From Perognathus longimembris pacificus (Eukaryota > Chordata > Mammalia > Rodentia > Heteromyidae), in contig NC_063171.1 in the NCBI RefSeq assembly GCF_023159225.1, positions 14,521,142-14,585,141 on the forward strand: a stretch of DNA of 64,000 nt, in the 5' to 3' direction. Position 1 is the first letter of the stretch. Each line of letters starts with the position of its first letter. A program made the position numbers and the translations under genes. This document shows positions 21,656 through 34,062 of this stretch, in pieces. Below the pieces are notes generated by a model. It had not been told where the DNA came from. It worked only from the letters and a program-made list of their open reading frames with translations, and searched no databases.

Positions 21656-24600
21656 AAGATCTTTCTTTTGATTGAATGTGTGCATTTATCATCATGAAAC
21701 CTTTTTCAAAATCATTGTCTTATGTTTTAAAGTTATATAAATATAAAGCTATATTTATGGTTTCTATCTCATTTGCATTTTGACATGAGAGAGTATAGTA
21801 GACTCCTCTGGGGATGCAAAATACTAAAATAGAAATGAATAGATAGAAATAGGCTTTGTTTTTGTTCCTCTTAAAGCAAAGAAACCCAAATACCTTAGCT
21901 CATATTACATTGACATAGTGACATAAAATGTGTATGATATCATTCTGGGTAGTGCAAGAGTGCTATACATAAAGTAGTTTCCACCTCCCCTTCAGTCTTC
22001 CTGAGTTTTGGAATATTATTTACTGGTAATGAACCCTAAGTTTCTGCTGTCCTTGGCTGCAACTCCACAAACTATTAACCTGTTTCATGCAATATTTAGT
22101 CTCACCAAACTCAAGCATATAGTAAAACTGAAGCCCTGTGTCATGGATGCCATCGTTGTCATGATCTATGGAAAGAAAATCTTCCTCTGGGATAGAAAAT
22201 CAGTAAGCCTCATTCTCAGTACTTAAAGATGTTTGAATTCAAATACTTACATTTCAAAGTGTGATAGGAATGCCAGATGCTTATGTATCATATCTATAAT
22301 CATAGTTATTCTAGGGCTAAGATTCAGAGAATCAGTGTGTGTACCCAGACTACACTGAAAAGTCTGAAAGATTCCAATTTAATGCCAGGATGCAGGTATG
22401 ACTCAAGTGGTAGTTCAGCAAAGCAACATATCAAGGAAGCAAGAGATAGTGAATTCAAACCACAGTATACTCTCCCTAAAATTTTTGCCATAGGAATGAT
22501 TTTTTTTAACTCTGCTGTAGCTTGACTACTTGAGACAGTGATATAGAAGAAGGTCGTGTGTAAGCAATACAATAAGAAAAAAAAAAAAAAAAAACAAATT
22601 CCAGATGGGTAGCATAATATATGTATAGGAATGAAATCTTATTAAAGTGAAAATTTTATAGTGAAACAGGCTAGATGTATTGCTGACTAAACTTTTATTA
22701 ATAGTATAATAAGGTAGTTTATGAAAGGCAATTCAGATTGTTTGAGGTTGGAATTTTAACAATCCAAATTTTGCTTTTTTAAGATTTAATGAATATGAAT
22801 GCTTTTGCTGTTACTTTGTTTTGTACTATAAGAAATAGAGAAAATTGATTCACATTATGAACCATAGATTAAAAAAAAAACAAGAGGCAGAAGTACAAAT
22901 TAGGGGTGAGTTATTATATGTCTGTGAGTCGACATATTACTGAAGTGTAAATTCATGAGAAACTGAGCAAGGTAGATGGCTATGCCAATAAAGAAAAAAA
23001 ATGGATGTAAGAAGAATTGTATATATGGAGCCCTCCAACAGGGGGATGGGAAAGAAGGAAATCAAGCAGGATAGGAATTTTGGAAAATATAAAGTAAAAC
23101 AAAACAGAAAGTCCTTGTTCTTGAGGACATTAAATCCACGCAATGTACATAAATCATTACTGTATAAAGATGACATTATTCACTGTAAGAATCTCTAAAA
23201 TTTAAATAATGAACAGAGAACTTGATGCATTATACTCAATGATAATAAAATCATAGTCTCCAGTGTCTGCTGTGACATTTCCTTTATAGAACATTAATTA
23301 TGTGAATGGATCAGCTAAAGTAGTTCTTGAAAATTCTTATAGTATTCAGAAAGCACTATTGATTTTTTGAAAACTCATCAACAATGCAGAATTAGTTGAT
23401 ACTACTTCTCCAAGGTTTATGTAGGATGAATTCTTTAATCTTGTTCAGTAATTCAGGTTAACAACTTTTGTCTATTGATGATCTGTTCGTAAGACATATG
23501 GAAATGATTTAAAATCCTGTGTACGTGAATTACATCAGTATGAGCATATAAATAACTTTATTTCTTAATGGCTGTAGCCAGAAAGAAGTCAGAAAAGTAC
23601 ATTTTCTCAAGTCACATGATATATCAGAACTCCTTGGTGTGAAAAAGATACAACTCCCCATACTGTTGAAGTTTACATTTGTCAAAATATAATAGTGCTT
23701 GTGATATGGGTTACTTGATATTTATGGCCATAAGGTTATACGGTTATACAAATTTTGCTGCTAATTCCTTCATTAGACAGCTCTAATATACCTCATTAGT
23801 CAAATCATTTCACCTACCAATATCATGTCAGTGGTGTTTATGACCCTCAGGAGCCATAGAAGTTTTAAATTGGCAGATAACTTGGATTATTGTTTGCAAA
23901 GAAAAAAGAGTTAAAACAGAAATCTAATGATCTACCTTATTTCTGATTATTTATATTTCAGAGAAAATTTTAAGAAAATTAAAATTGAAAAACGCTGCTT
24001 ACAGGCATGAAAATAAATATTAGCATGTGGAAAGAGGCTACAGAAATGAGAAAAATGCCTAGAAGATATACAACACAATAAATCTACTTCTATCAAAGTT
24101 GCTTTTCCCTATCATTCTTAAACATTGAGAAAAAATGAATGGGATATTAATCTCTTATTATAGTAGACCTTTAATTTCCATTACAATTGCCTGGGAGGCT
24201 GGGAGGGGCGGTGGAAAAAGTTTGAAGGAAGGAAGATGTATTTTGTTTCCCAGTTTCAGAGGACCAAGTCCATCGTCAACTAGACTCATTGCTGTAGGTA
24301 TGCAGTAAGGGAATCACTTAATGTCTGCTTGGAATCAGAGAAGATTTATACATATTGGATGAGAGGAGTAACATGTTTTACACACAAGACTTGGGCATTT
24401 ATGATTTTTTTTTTAACTACAAAGATTTCTGGATCCAAACACCTGTTGATATAAAAGGAAAACTAGAGGACCATTGTCATTTGAACAGCAACAAACACTT
24501 CCGGGATTAGTATTATTGCCTATGTCAAGTTACAATGCAAGCAAGATTTAAAACATAGTAATGACAGAAATTTAAAAGTTCAAAAACAGATGAAATGCAA

Positions 24601-24712
24601 AAGTGATAGCCTGCCAAAGCCAGTAACACACTCGAGTTCAAACAAGTAGGTTAATGTCTTAAGCACAGTAGTGTCTGGCCTATAGTACTATCGAAAAGTC
24701 AAGTATCTCAAA

Positions 24713-24718
<6 letters not shown>
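21656..24718. other. Unique AT-rich DNA, no gene confirmed
   Basis: No convincing exon. A 72-codon frame at 22008-22226 (+) and 60-80-codon frames near 22300-23200 show no recognised domain. A tRNA/ID-like SINE remnant is listed separately at 22385-22480. Confidence 0.45.
22385..22480 (+). mobile_element. tRNA/ID-like SINE remnant
   Basis: TATGACTCAAGTGGTAG followed by GCAAGAGATAGTGAATTCAAACC resembles the A- and B-box regions of ID/Geo-type monomers. Short and diverged. Confidence 0.45.

Positions 24719-24754
<36 letters not shown>
24719..24754. repeat. (AC)n microsatellite
   Basis: AC dinucleotide run of about 18 units. Confidence 0.98.
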
Positions 24755-24756
<2 letters not shown>

Positions 24757-27192
24757 ATCCAGAATTATTGCCGGTCTTCTTGGTGAAGACAATGCACAGT
24801 TGTTACAGTGTTCTCTTGGATTCAGTGATTGCAAAGTAGTCTTGATTGTGGAGCATCATTTAATATTAATGTCAGTTGTCAACTTTTGAAAACTATTTGT
24901 ACTCTCACCATGATTTCTGAAACACAAATTATTTTTGCATTAGTGAAAATCTACTTAGAGTGCACATAATTATACATGAAACTAGGAAACATTCTCAATC
25001 TTAGCTACTTAATGTATCCTTTCCAACTAGACATAAAATATCCAACATAAAAATACAACCTAAATATCAAATCAATTTCTTACAATGTTCAAATACCATA
25101 AATGACTGCCAGTTTAATATATAGATATATTTTGTAAAAAGGTTGATTTGAGCTATTTTTTTAAATATATGTGAATGTAAAAAAGTTTCCTTGAAAATAT
25201 GCATGCAACAAATTTTTAGTTCTGTTTTTATATTTAGTGGAAATTTAATTACTATGAAATGTACTGAAATATTGTACACTTAAATTGTATTTCAAGTTTA
25301 AACTAGAAAATCATTAACACTAATGCAATGCCTAAAAATATGACTTAAAATATGATATATTTCATGAAATAACGAAATAAGATTTTGTGGGATAATTTGC
25401 AAGAGTTCATTATATGTATCCTTACTTTATAACAAATAAAAATAAAATGGGTTAGTATGTCAGCAGACTACCAAAGCATGTATGACATTTATTATATTCA
25501 GTCACCAGATATTCTATATACTTTTAGTTTTAAATCAATTTATTTGAAAATTAATGTTTGACATTTTGTTTGACTGGAAATATAATTGTGAAAATAGAAG
25601 TGAAGAGCATATGTAAAAGTTTTATTGACATTTCTTATTACTCTGAAAATCTTAGACATGTGAAATTTCCTTAGATATATGTTGGCCTCCAATCTTCTAT
25701 TACACTGCATAACAAATACAAGAGCATATGTAAATAATGCTCGTAATAGTGTTTGATCCTAAATAATTTAATGTGTGTCTTTTGACTTGTGACTTTAAAT
25801 GGAGCTAAACAGTATAGGGCTTCACTGTATCTAGGGAAAATGTTCACAGAGGAAATAAATTTGCACAGATAGAAATAACTCAAAGAAAACAGAAAAATAG
25901 TGCCAAAGAATGAAGCAAGTAAAACAAAACAGAAGAATATATGTAATATAAAAGGCTAAATTCACCAATTCTACCAGAGTCCATCTAGAGCTGGAAAAGA
26001 ATACTTTGGTATGTATAATTAGGAAAATTTGTTCAGCATTTACTGTAGGATAAATTTAAGACTTCAAGGCAACATTCTACAGAAAAAAAATGCTAAAATT
26101 CAAATTGAATTCAGTTAAAAGCTTTCCATTATACTTCCTTTTATATTATAATGGGAAAATAGTTAAGACACAGTATATTTCCCAATGTTATTCATTAAAC
26201 AATTTTCATTTTCTATTGCTCTAAGTTAAAGGCTATGTCTGCAAAGACTAAATCAATGAGAACCCTTTATCTGTGCCATCCAGTCAGTCAGATTAAAGCT
26301 TGATTCTATAGTTCTCATTATACTTAACTGATTGCTGTAATTACCAACTTGGTATTGATGGTTGGATGTAATCTAGATGCAGCATTCTTTTTAAATTTTA
26401 ATAAGGAAGAGATTGTTACAGAAATTACACACTCTAAAGTTGAAGGAGGTCAAACCTACATTCTCCTATGTTCATAGATCCCTTAGAAGGATCATGTTTG
26501 AGTATCAAGTAATTAGGGTTTGCATAAATTGATTGTATTTAATACCTGCACATATATATGAAAATTGTTAATGTCATTGGAATTTTACTCAACCAGTTGC
26601 AAAAGAATTTAATTACTGATCCTCATGTATTTTAATTTTAGGTCATATAAAAGAAGGAGTATTCAATGCTTTTTCTTGATGAGATTGTAAAGATCAGAGC
26701 ATGTTTTGAAATTCTGTGGAAATAAAATACCATATACCCTTCATTTTTTATCTCATTGGAAGATTCATTTCTTATCAGTATCTCAGTGAAATAATATACT
26801 TAATTACCAAACAAAATGTTATTGATCTGATAACTTATTTATGATCTTCTAAGACAAAGTTCAATGCTTTGTAATATGCAAAATTATAAAGAATAGAGTA
26901 ATATATGGAATTCTCTTACATGTGAACTTATTCTCTAGAAAAATAAATGCAAAAAACTCATTCAACATATAAACTTTTCATTCAGCATATTTTTTCAAAC
27001 AATAATCACGTAACAAAATTTAAATATAGAAGTACGATAGGTTTCTTGAGGGAAAATAATCAATAAAATTAATACAGGTTTGGAAATTATGAACATTTCC
27101 TTTCTGACTTTTACCTATAACATGTTGAAATACAGATACAAAAACAATGTAGTGGACTTTTGGATGATTTAGCTTGCATGTAAGTATATTTC
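24755..27192. other. Unique AT-rich DNA, no gene seen
   Basis: About 2.4 kb of very AT-rich sequence. No repeat family or frame above about 70 codons recognised. Confidence 0.5.
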
Positions 27193-27206
27193 AAAATGAA
27201 GAATAT

Positions 27207-27430
27207 GTTCAGTTGTTCAGTTCATTTTCATCAAACAGTTTGTAAGTATTGCTTTTGTAGTTGTTTGTCTTTTTTTACCCTGTGTCTCTCGACAACTCTT
27301 GGGGGGGAGGGAGAAAGGGAGGGAGGAGGGGGGAATGAGGGACAAGGTAACAGTACAAGAAATTTATCCAGTACCTAATTATGAAACTGTAACCTCTCTG
27401 TAATTCAGTTTGATAATAAAAATATATTAA
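27207..27430 (+). mobile_element. Very short L1 insertion with 5' inversion
   Basis: A 224-bp insertion flanked by a perfect 14-bp duplication AAAATGAAGAATAT (27193-27206 and 27431-27444). The first part (27207 to about 27295) is L1 3' UTR in reverse (compare 13468-13555). The second (about 27296-27430) is the next 3' UTR segment in sense, with its G-rich tract, AATAAAA signal and A-rich end. Confidence 0.9.
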
Positions 27431-27444
27431 AAAATGAAGAATAT

Positions 27445-28997
27445 ATAAAATTGAATTTACTTAATATCTATTACCTTTAAGAACCTATAATAAATATGTA
27501 AGTATGACAATACACTTAAATTTTCCAATTTACTTGAATTTGCTGAATCAACTATGCATTTTTCAAAAATTTTGGAGTGTATTTGAAGTATCCACATAGC
27601 ACATCAACATAGATTGTTCAAAACACCTCCCAGACATATAGCTTCTTATAACTCTATAAATATAACCTTCAATCAAACAACATATGTATCATTGTTAATA
27701 TGTGAAATTTTCAACAACTAATCCAATCATAATGAAGAAATAGTCTCTATTCACTGTAAAAAAAAATAAGACACCTAGGAGTTTTTATCAGTATAAATAT
27801 GTAAACATTCTGGGTACAGTGTAAATTGCATAGCACACAAAACTTCCTTATATATTATTTTCTACCTCTGCAAATCAAGGAAAGATTATCTCTTACGTGG
27901 AATGTCCTTTGGCATTAAGAAGGATGGGACTTTATTGTAAGTATTTTTTGTTATAAATATCCCTAACACATATAATGAGGAATCAATACAATCATTCACA
28001 TGTGGTATTTAAGAGCAGAAAGTCAACATTTTTAGTTTTAAATTTTTAACTTAGTGAAGATTTTATCCTATTAAACTTAAATATATTTTCCTGTATCATA
28101 TTTCGTATATCACATCACTCTTGCATGCTTTTATTTTTGTCTTTTTGACCTGTTTTCTAAATAGCAATCTAACGTAGGCACACTAAATTGCTGATATCTA
28201 TCGTTAAAAATATATTCAGAGGTACAGAGTTTGACAGATTAAGATTTATGTGTCAGGTCCAGTCTCATAACTCCTCACAATCTATCCATATTTTACCCAA
28301 AATAATTTATCTATTGGAATGTTATAAATATTTCTTTTTTCAATAAAATGTTATGACACTAAAGCTAAAGTAAACCAACTAATGTCATAGAAAGAATTTT
28401 CCCTCTTTGAAACCAGTACCCCAGAATGTGATATTATATCCACTGCTCCTACATCTGTTGTCCTATGATATGGAGTTTAAATAACTGATCTTAAGAGCTG
28501 AACACCTAAGGCATTGAATCACAGACAAAAGAAGAATTTATAGATGGATTAGGCCAATACTTATGAACAAACTAAAACCAACGTTGGTATTATGAATTAA
28601 AAATATATTTTGCAGTAATTGTAAACGATAAAAATAGCTTATTCCTTTTCTTTGTCAATAGTTTATGTATACTACAGAGAAATCACCCAGCCACATTATG
28701 CTAATAGGTCATATCAGTACAATTGTCAATTTCTACAAAAGAAGAATAAATGTACAATTTACATTAATAAAAGTACCTAAATCGTCTCCATTATCTACAA
28801 AAAGTTTCAATATTGCTAAAGTATTTGTAATTGAGATTAAAAATGTCAACTAAATCTTTATTCATAAAATAAAGCTGGCTAAATTGCACATTAAACATCA
28901 ACTAATCTCATACTTTAAATTGTTCTGTCAGGAACAACTGTTTGAAGGAACTTGTTTAAAACAGTTAGGGAATCTTTTAATTACATTTACTCATTAT
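27445..28997. other. Unique AT-rich DNA, no gene seen
   Basis: A 62-codon frame at 28665-28853 has no recognised domain. Confidence 0.5.
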
Positions 28998-29009
28998 AAA
29001 AAGGATTGT

Positions 29010-29224
29010 TGGGCTGGGAATATGGCCTAGTGGTAAAGTGTTTGCCTCCTATACATGAAGTCCTGGGTTCAATTCCTCAGCACCGCATACATAGAAACAG
29101 CCCTAAGGTGGCGCTGTGGCTCAAGTGGTAGAGTGCTAGCCTTGAGCAAAAAGAAGCCAGGGACAGTGCTCAGGCCCCAGGACTGGAAAACCCCAGGACT
29201 GGAAAAAAAAAAAATACAGATTAG
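29010..29224 (+). mobile_element. IDL-Geo SINE with duplicated end
   Basis: Full dimer starting GGGCTGGGAATATGGCC. Near its 3' end the 16-bp unit CCCCAGGACTGGAAAA occurs twice in tandem (29175-29190, 29191-29206), and the usual CCTGAGTTCAAG block is missing. Flanks AAAAAGGATTG and AAAAAGGACTG form a near-perfect 11-bp duplication. Confidence 0.88.
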
Positions 29225-29999
29225 AAAAAGGACTGATCAGCATTGCTGGAGATTAGGAACAACTATTACATTAAAAAAAGGGAGTTATTCAAAATGTTCC
29301 ATGGAAAAAATATAAAGAAAGAAAAGCTGTGGATTTTAATCTAGAGTTGATAACTCCCATAACTATCTTCCTGTCATGAACAACTATTCCAGTACTCTTG
29401 GAAGCTGGGCAGATAGTCTGAACTCAACTATCCTAATTCTCAGGGACAGAAATGATCTCCTAAATGGATTTAGCAACCATTTGACATAGATTAGCATCAT
29501 ATCTATTAGAACCAAATAAAAATTTCACTTAGGAATAGATTTGAGCTGAAGGAATAAAAGAATCATAAAATATGAATATAGATAAGTAACAACCATTCTA
29601 TCGGAAAAGCAAAAGACAAAAATGAGTAAAATAAAATAAAACTATCCTAAGAGAAGTGAGGTCAAAATTAAATTCACCAATATATTTATAATAAAAAATA
29701 TAAATAAGAAAAGCATAAATTAAACCCTACATACACAGGATAGTTCAAATTGTTCAGTATACAGATAAATAGAGAATTTGAAAACACCAAAGGCATAAAG
29801 AATTATTGTGCATAATGCATTTGGCAATATTAATATTTAATAACCATAAACAGTTGAGAAAATGTTTGAAAATTATGATACATTCATGACCATATTCTTT
29901 ATCCCTGACAATGTTATTTTAGATATGAAACCAAAAGTAATACATGATAAATTAATATAAGAAGAATATTTCATTTTCAAAACAGCTGAGCTCTAACCT
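29225..29999. other. Unique A-rich DNA, no gene seen
   Basis: Nothing recognised. Confidence 0.5.
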
Positions 30000-30115
30000 G
30001 GACATGATGGCACATGCCTGTAATACCAGTTATTTAGGAAGTAATTATAAGAGGATCAATGTCTGAGGTCACCCTGGGAAATGAATATGTGAGACAATTA
30101 AAAAGAAAATAAAAG
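30000..30115 (+). mobile_element. 7SL/B1-like SINE monomer
   Basis: GGACATGATGGCACATGCCTG and the following TAATACCAGTTATTTAGGAAG match the 5' domain of 7SL-derived SINEs. It ends in A-rich sequence, and no Geo half follows. Confidence 0.6.
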
Positions 30116-30429
30116 ATTTCAGGGATGGTTCTAGAGCACAATTAGAGACCCTACATTCTTTCACCTGTAAGAGAAAGTAATAATTATTGAGCTGAAATGC
30201 ATATCATAAATAAAATAAAGGGACAAGTAGGTAGAAGGAGAGCGAGAAATATTTGAAAACCATACGCTTGACTAGGATTTCTATTAAAATATGTATAACC
30301 TTAGTATAACTCAATATCAAATGACAAAAAAAATAGAATTTTGACAAAACAACTGAATGTTTCTCAAAACACAGCATTGAGAAAGATGGTTAAGTCCTTA
30401 GGTGTATACAATTGACATAGTTATTGTGC

Positions 30430-30640
30430 TACTAATCTTGTCTCTTTCCTTCCTGGTTTCTAAGCGGCAAGAGGCATGATCCCCCACATGTTCCTGCTAT
30501 GATGTATTTTATCTTTTCACAAGCAAAAAGTAATGGGTCTAACTGATTATGTATTAAATCTTCCAAAAGTATTACCCAGATTTATTTTTTTTGTTATGGT
30601 AATGGAATCCTGAGTAAAACAAGTGACTAAGTACCACATA
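30430..30640 (+). mobile_element. Possible MaLR-type LTR 3' remnant
   Basis: The block ending TTTGTTATGGTAATGGAATCC and GAGTAAAACAAG resembles the 3' end of mammalian MaLR (ERVL-like) LTRs. This is based on a short stretch only; no 5' end was recognised. Confidence 0.3.
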
Positions 30641-30649
30641 ATAATCATG

Positions 30650-30890
30650 ACCACTGGCTACTAAGCAAAAGAAAATCAAAACAATGATGAGATATCATAT
30701 CACTCCTTCCAGATTAGTTACACTAAAAAGCACAGAGAATGACAAATGTTGAGGTGGGAATAGAGAATACTGTCACCCATGCACAATCTACAAAGTTGAT
30801 ACATGGTTTAACTAATTTGGATAGCAGGTATGTCCACAAACAGTTATGCACAGTGTCCTAAGATGTTACAAATTGTCACTTCAAATGCAA
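30650..30890 (+). mobile_element. Old L1 ORF2 fragment
   Basis: AAATCAAAACAATGATGAGA and the following GACAAATGTTGAGGTGGGAAT blocks match the 3' part of ORF2 in old L1s. Diverged, with no open frame. Confidence 0.6.
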
Positions 30891-31485
30891 AAAAAAAAAA
30901 ACTACTCGCCAAGTCTCACATTATGTAACTTAACTAATAATGAAATATCCCAAATAGACATTTATAATGTTATAAAGTTAATTGATGATAGACTGTGCTT
31001 GAGAGGCAATTTTAGGGAAAATGAGGAATGACTCCTAATGAATAATGGCCTTTTGAAGGAAAATTAAGAAATAGAGGATAAATATGATTATGCTAATGAT
31101 TATAAACAAAAACTGAATTGTGCAATTTCAACAAATGAACTTCTTGATGTACAAATTATATCTCAGCTATGCCTCCTTGAGATATTTTGTAAGCATATTA
31201 CAAACTTTATAAATCATTTATGTTTGGAAAAAAAATCCCATACAATTCAAATTGAGAATACAATAAGCATAAAATAAAGGCTTTAATGAATGAGCCCTAA
31301 AAGGGACCATTTAGTTGTGTCTATTTGTCACTACAAAAGAGAAAATTAGTGTAATCAGTAGACCAGTTATTTAAAATAGAGCAATTAAATAGGAATACAA
31401 TGTACAAAATGATATTCAAATGAAGCATTTGCTTAACTGGTGCAATTTATAATTCACAGACACAACATCAGAACTATTTAAAGAA
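30891..31485. other. Unique AT-rich DNA, no gene seen
   Basis: Nothing recognised. Confidence 0.5.
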
Positions 31486-31864
31486 TCATGGCGCACTACA
31501 TGGGGTATGTGTGGTGTTTGAATAAATATAGAACAAGAACAAGGCATGCAGAAATTTGAGATGACTTTTTTTTTTTTTTTTTTGCCGGTCCTGGGTCTTG
31601 GACTCAGGGCCTGAGCACTATCCCTGGCTTCTTTTTTGCTCAAGGCTAACACCCTACCACTTGAGCCACTGTGTGCCACTTTCTGGCTTTTTCAATTTAT
31701 GTGATGCTGAGGAATCCAACCCAAGGCTTCATCCATGCAAGGCAAACACTCTACTACTAAGCCATATTCCCAGCCCAATAACTCTTTTTTTATGTTTTCT
31801 TTGTAGTGAAGTAAAAAGCTTGTCCAAAGGATTGATTGATTTTTCTGATAAGTGACAGCAAAAG
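31486..31864. repeat. Local tandem duplication, copy 1 (carries a SINE)
   Basis: 31486-31565 plus 31777-31864 (168 bp without the SINE) matches 31900-32066 along its length. Shared blocks include TTTGAATAAATA, AGGCATGCA, AAATTTGAG, CTTTTGTAGTGAA, AAAGCTTGT and TTTTTCTGATAA. Confidence 0.85.
31566..31776 (-). mobile_element. IDL-Geo SINE inside one copy of a tandem duplication
   Basis: Poly-T start, reversed Geo and reversed IDL ending CATATTCCCAGCCC. The same site in the second copy of the duplication (about 31981) is empty, so the SINE inserted after the duplication. Flanks ATGACTTTTT and ATAACTCTTTTTT look like a diverged target duplication. Confidence 0.9.
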
Positions 31865-31899
31865 TATTTAGAGAAATTCGTGAAATATTATCACCACCG

Positions 31900-32066
31900 T
31901 CATGGCAAACTCCATGAAGAATACATGGGAGATATGCAAAGTTTGAATAAATAAGGAAAAAGGCATGCAAAAATTTGAGGCAACTATTTTTATGTTTCTT
32001 TTGTAGTGAATTAATTTAAAAGCTTGTTGTCTTAAGGATTCATTTTTCTGATAAATGACAGCATAA
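31900..32066. repeat. Local tandem duplication, copy 2 (empty site)
   Basis: 167 bp matching copy 1 without the SINE. The copies are separated by a 35-bp spacer. Confidence 0.85.
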
Positions 32067-33444
32067 AGGAACTGTTAAAATTTACTGTTTTTTAGAGTGG
32101 TGAAACTAAGCAAACATCACTTTGTATATTTGAGACTACAAATAAAAATATTATCATATTAAAATGTTAACCTCAACTTCTGTTGGAATCAACTATCTAT
32201 ATTTTTTTGAAATATTTCTCTAATAAAGGAAACCAACACACACAAAAAATCAAGGTTTTCTCAACAGTGTTATTATTATTTTGTGAAATCTCTCATTTCT
32301 AGGCAAATATTTACCATTGGGCTATACCAATAACCCCTACAGACATTCAAATACAATATCTATATTACATACAAATTTTACAATGCTTGTATGATATATA
32401 ATGTTTCACCTTGTAGTCTTTCTCCTGTTGTTATGTCCATTGCCATGTTAATTTATATGCCAAAGGAGCTTACAGATGGAGTTGTGCTTACTATTCATCT
32501 GGCCTTAAAATAGGGAAATATTATTGGCTTGCATAGAATGACCAAATACATCCATAAGAGAAGAGGAAGTAAAAATGATTTGCAGATATAGGATATTTGA
32601 GCTACTTTGCTATCTTGAATGTGCAGCGTGGAACATTAGATCCCTAGTTGCTGGCCCATTCCTGGACACAGTCACCATAGTGAGAGTGATATTCACCCAA
32701 ACACCACATGGCCACACATTCAGCTAATAGCTGTAATTTAGAACCCAACCGAGAAATTGACTTGTGAGCCAAAGGGCCAGTTTATCTATTTTGTGTAAGC
32801 ATATTTAAACACATAATGTAATTGACTAATTTTAAATAAAGCAGTACTTAATATGCAAGTACATAATCCAATGAGTGCAGCCTTCACCAGGACATATTTT
32901 AACACATAATCTATGTAGCCAGAAGCTCACCCTTCCATAGGAAGCAAAGTTTTCATTGATATTTACCATTACTTCATTTTATCATTCATAGTTTTATTTT
33001 TAATTTTGTTTAATTTTCTTTCATTTACTTAGTGGAGATTTGAGTTTCAATGATAGAACTTTATTGTTCTGTTAATATAAGCATTTATAGGTATTTTCAG
33101 AGTAAATTTATGTTCCAGGAAATTTAAGAAAGGAAGATATATTTTCCAGAGACTCATAATTACACACACGGATTTTCATGCCCATTCTCAATATATTTTG
33201 TCCAAGGAGACAGATGTTATATTTGATGAAACTACATTGACATATTAAAATAACTAAATGGTATATTTTATGATATGTGTGAAATAAATATTTAGTATGT
33301 AGTATATATTATATAATTTAAATAATAATGTACACTTTGATATATGTAAATATATAATGTAATAATCACTGCCATAGTTGCCTTCTGAAGACTTCGTTTT
33401 TAGCTATGTGTGTCTATGTGTGTGTCTGTATGTGTATCCTTTGA
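32067..33444. other. Unique AT-rich DNA, no gene seen
   Basis: Includes a TA-rich stretch at about 33290-33360. Otherwise nothing recognised. Confidence 0.5.
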
Positions 33445-33670
33445 TGTAGGGGTGTGTGGCTATTACTTACAATCTTGAGCTACTAGGAGGCTAATCTGAG
33501 GGTTTCAATTCAAATCGTCTGGGCATGAAAGTACATGAGACACTTGTCTAGATTGAATAACCAAAATTCTGGAAGTGGGTCTATGGCTCAAGTTTTAGAG
33601 TTCTGGCCTTGAGCAAAAGAAGCTTAAGGAAGGCATCAAAGCCCTGATTCAAATCCCATGACTTGCACAT

Positions 33671-33672
<2 letters not shown>
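33445..33672 (+). mobile_element. 7SL-like/Geo SINE, diverged
   Basis: The left half has GTGTGGCTATTACTTACAATC and GAGCTACTAGGAGGC. The Geo half has GGGTCTATGGCTCAAG and GCCTTGAGCAAAAGAAGC. It ends at the (TC)n tract. Confidence 0.75.

Positions 33673-33733
<61 letters not shown>
33673..33733. repeat. (TC)n microsatellite
   Basis: CT dinucleotide run of about 28 units directly after the SINE. It produces the spurious Arg-Glu and Ser-Leu frames here. Confidence 0.97.
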
Positions 33734-33880
33734 GCATATATGAAATATATGCGTGTATACATATATACACACACAAAGATGTATATACATGCAATATTAC
33801 ATACAAATGTATCTTGTATATATATGTATATATGTGGGTGTATAAATGTGTATAAGTGTTTATGTGTGTGTGAGAGTATC
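33734..33880. repeat. TA/TG/CA-rich low-complexity tract
   Basis: Alternating purine-pyrimidine ATAT, GTGT and ACAC segments. Confidence 0.8.
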
Positions 33881-34004
33881 CAGTGAAACATAAACTTTAC
33901 TATGGATTAAAAATCTGTACTGTAATTTCAACTAATATGTTATTAGTTGAAATGAAGTCTAATTACCATTTTGTCTCTTTTGGTTTGAATTTGGGTCCTC
34001 TTAA

Positions 34005-34062
34005 TCTCGACATTTTGAGTAGCTGAGATAACAGATGGAAGCTACTGCTCCTGGAACAAATG
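34005..34062 (-). mobile_element. 7SL-like SINE fragment
   Basis: ATTTTGAGTAGCTGAGATAACAG is a diverged reversed 7SL-like left end. Only about 55 bp is recognisable. Confidence 0.4.

Noticed and set aside
33649..33891. Arg-Glu-rich and Ser-Leu-rich frames
   Set aside because: Produced by the (TC)n microsatellite.
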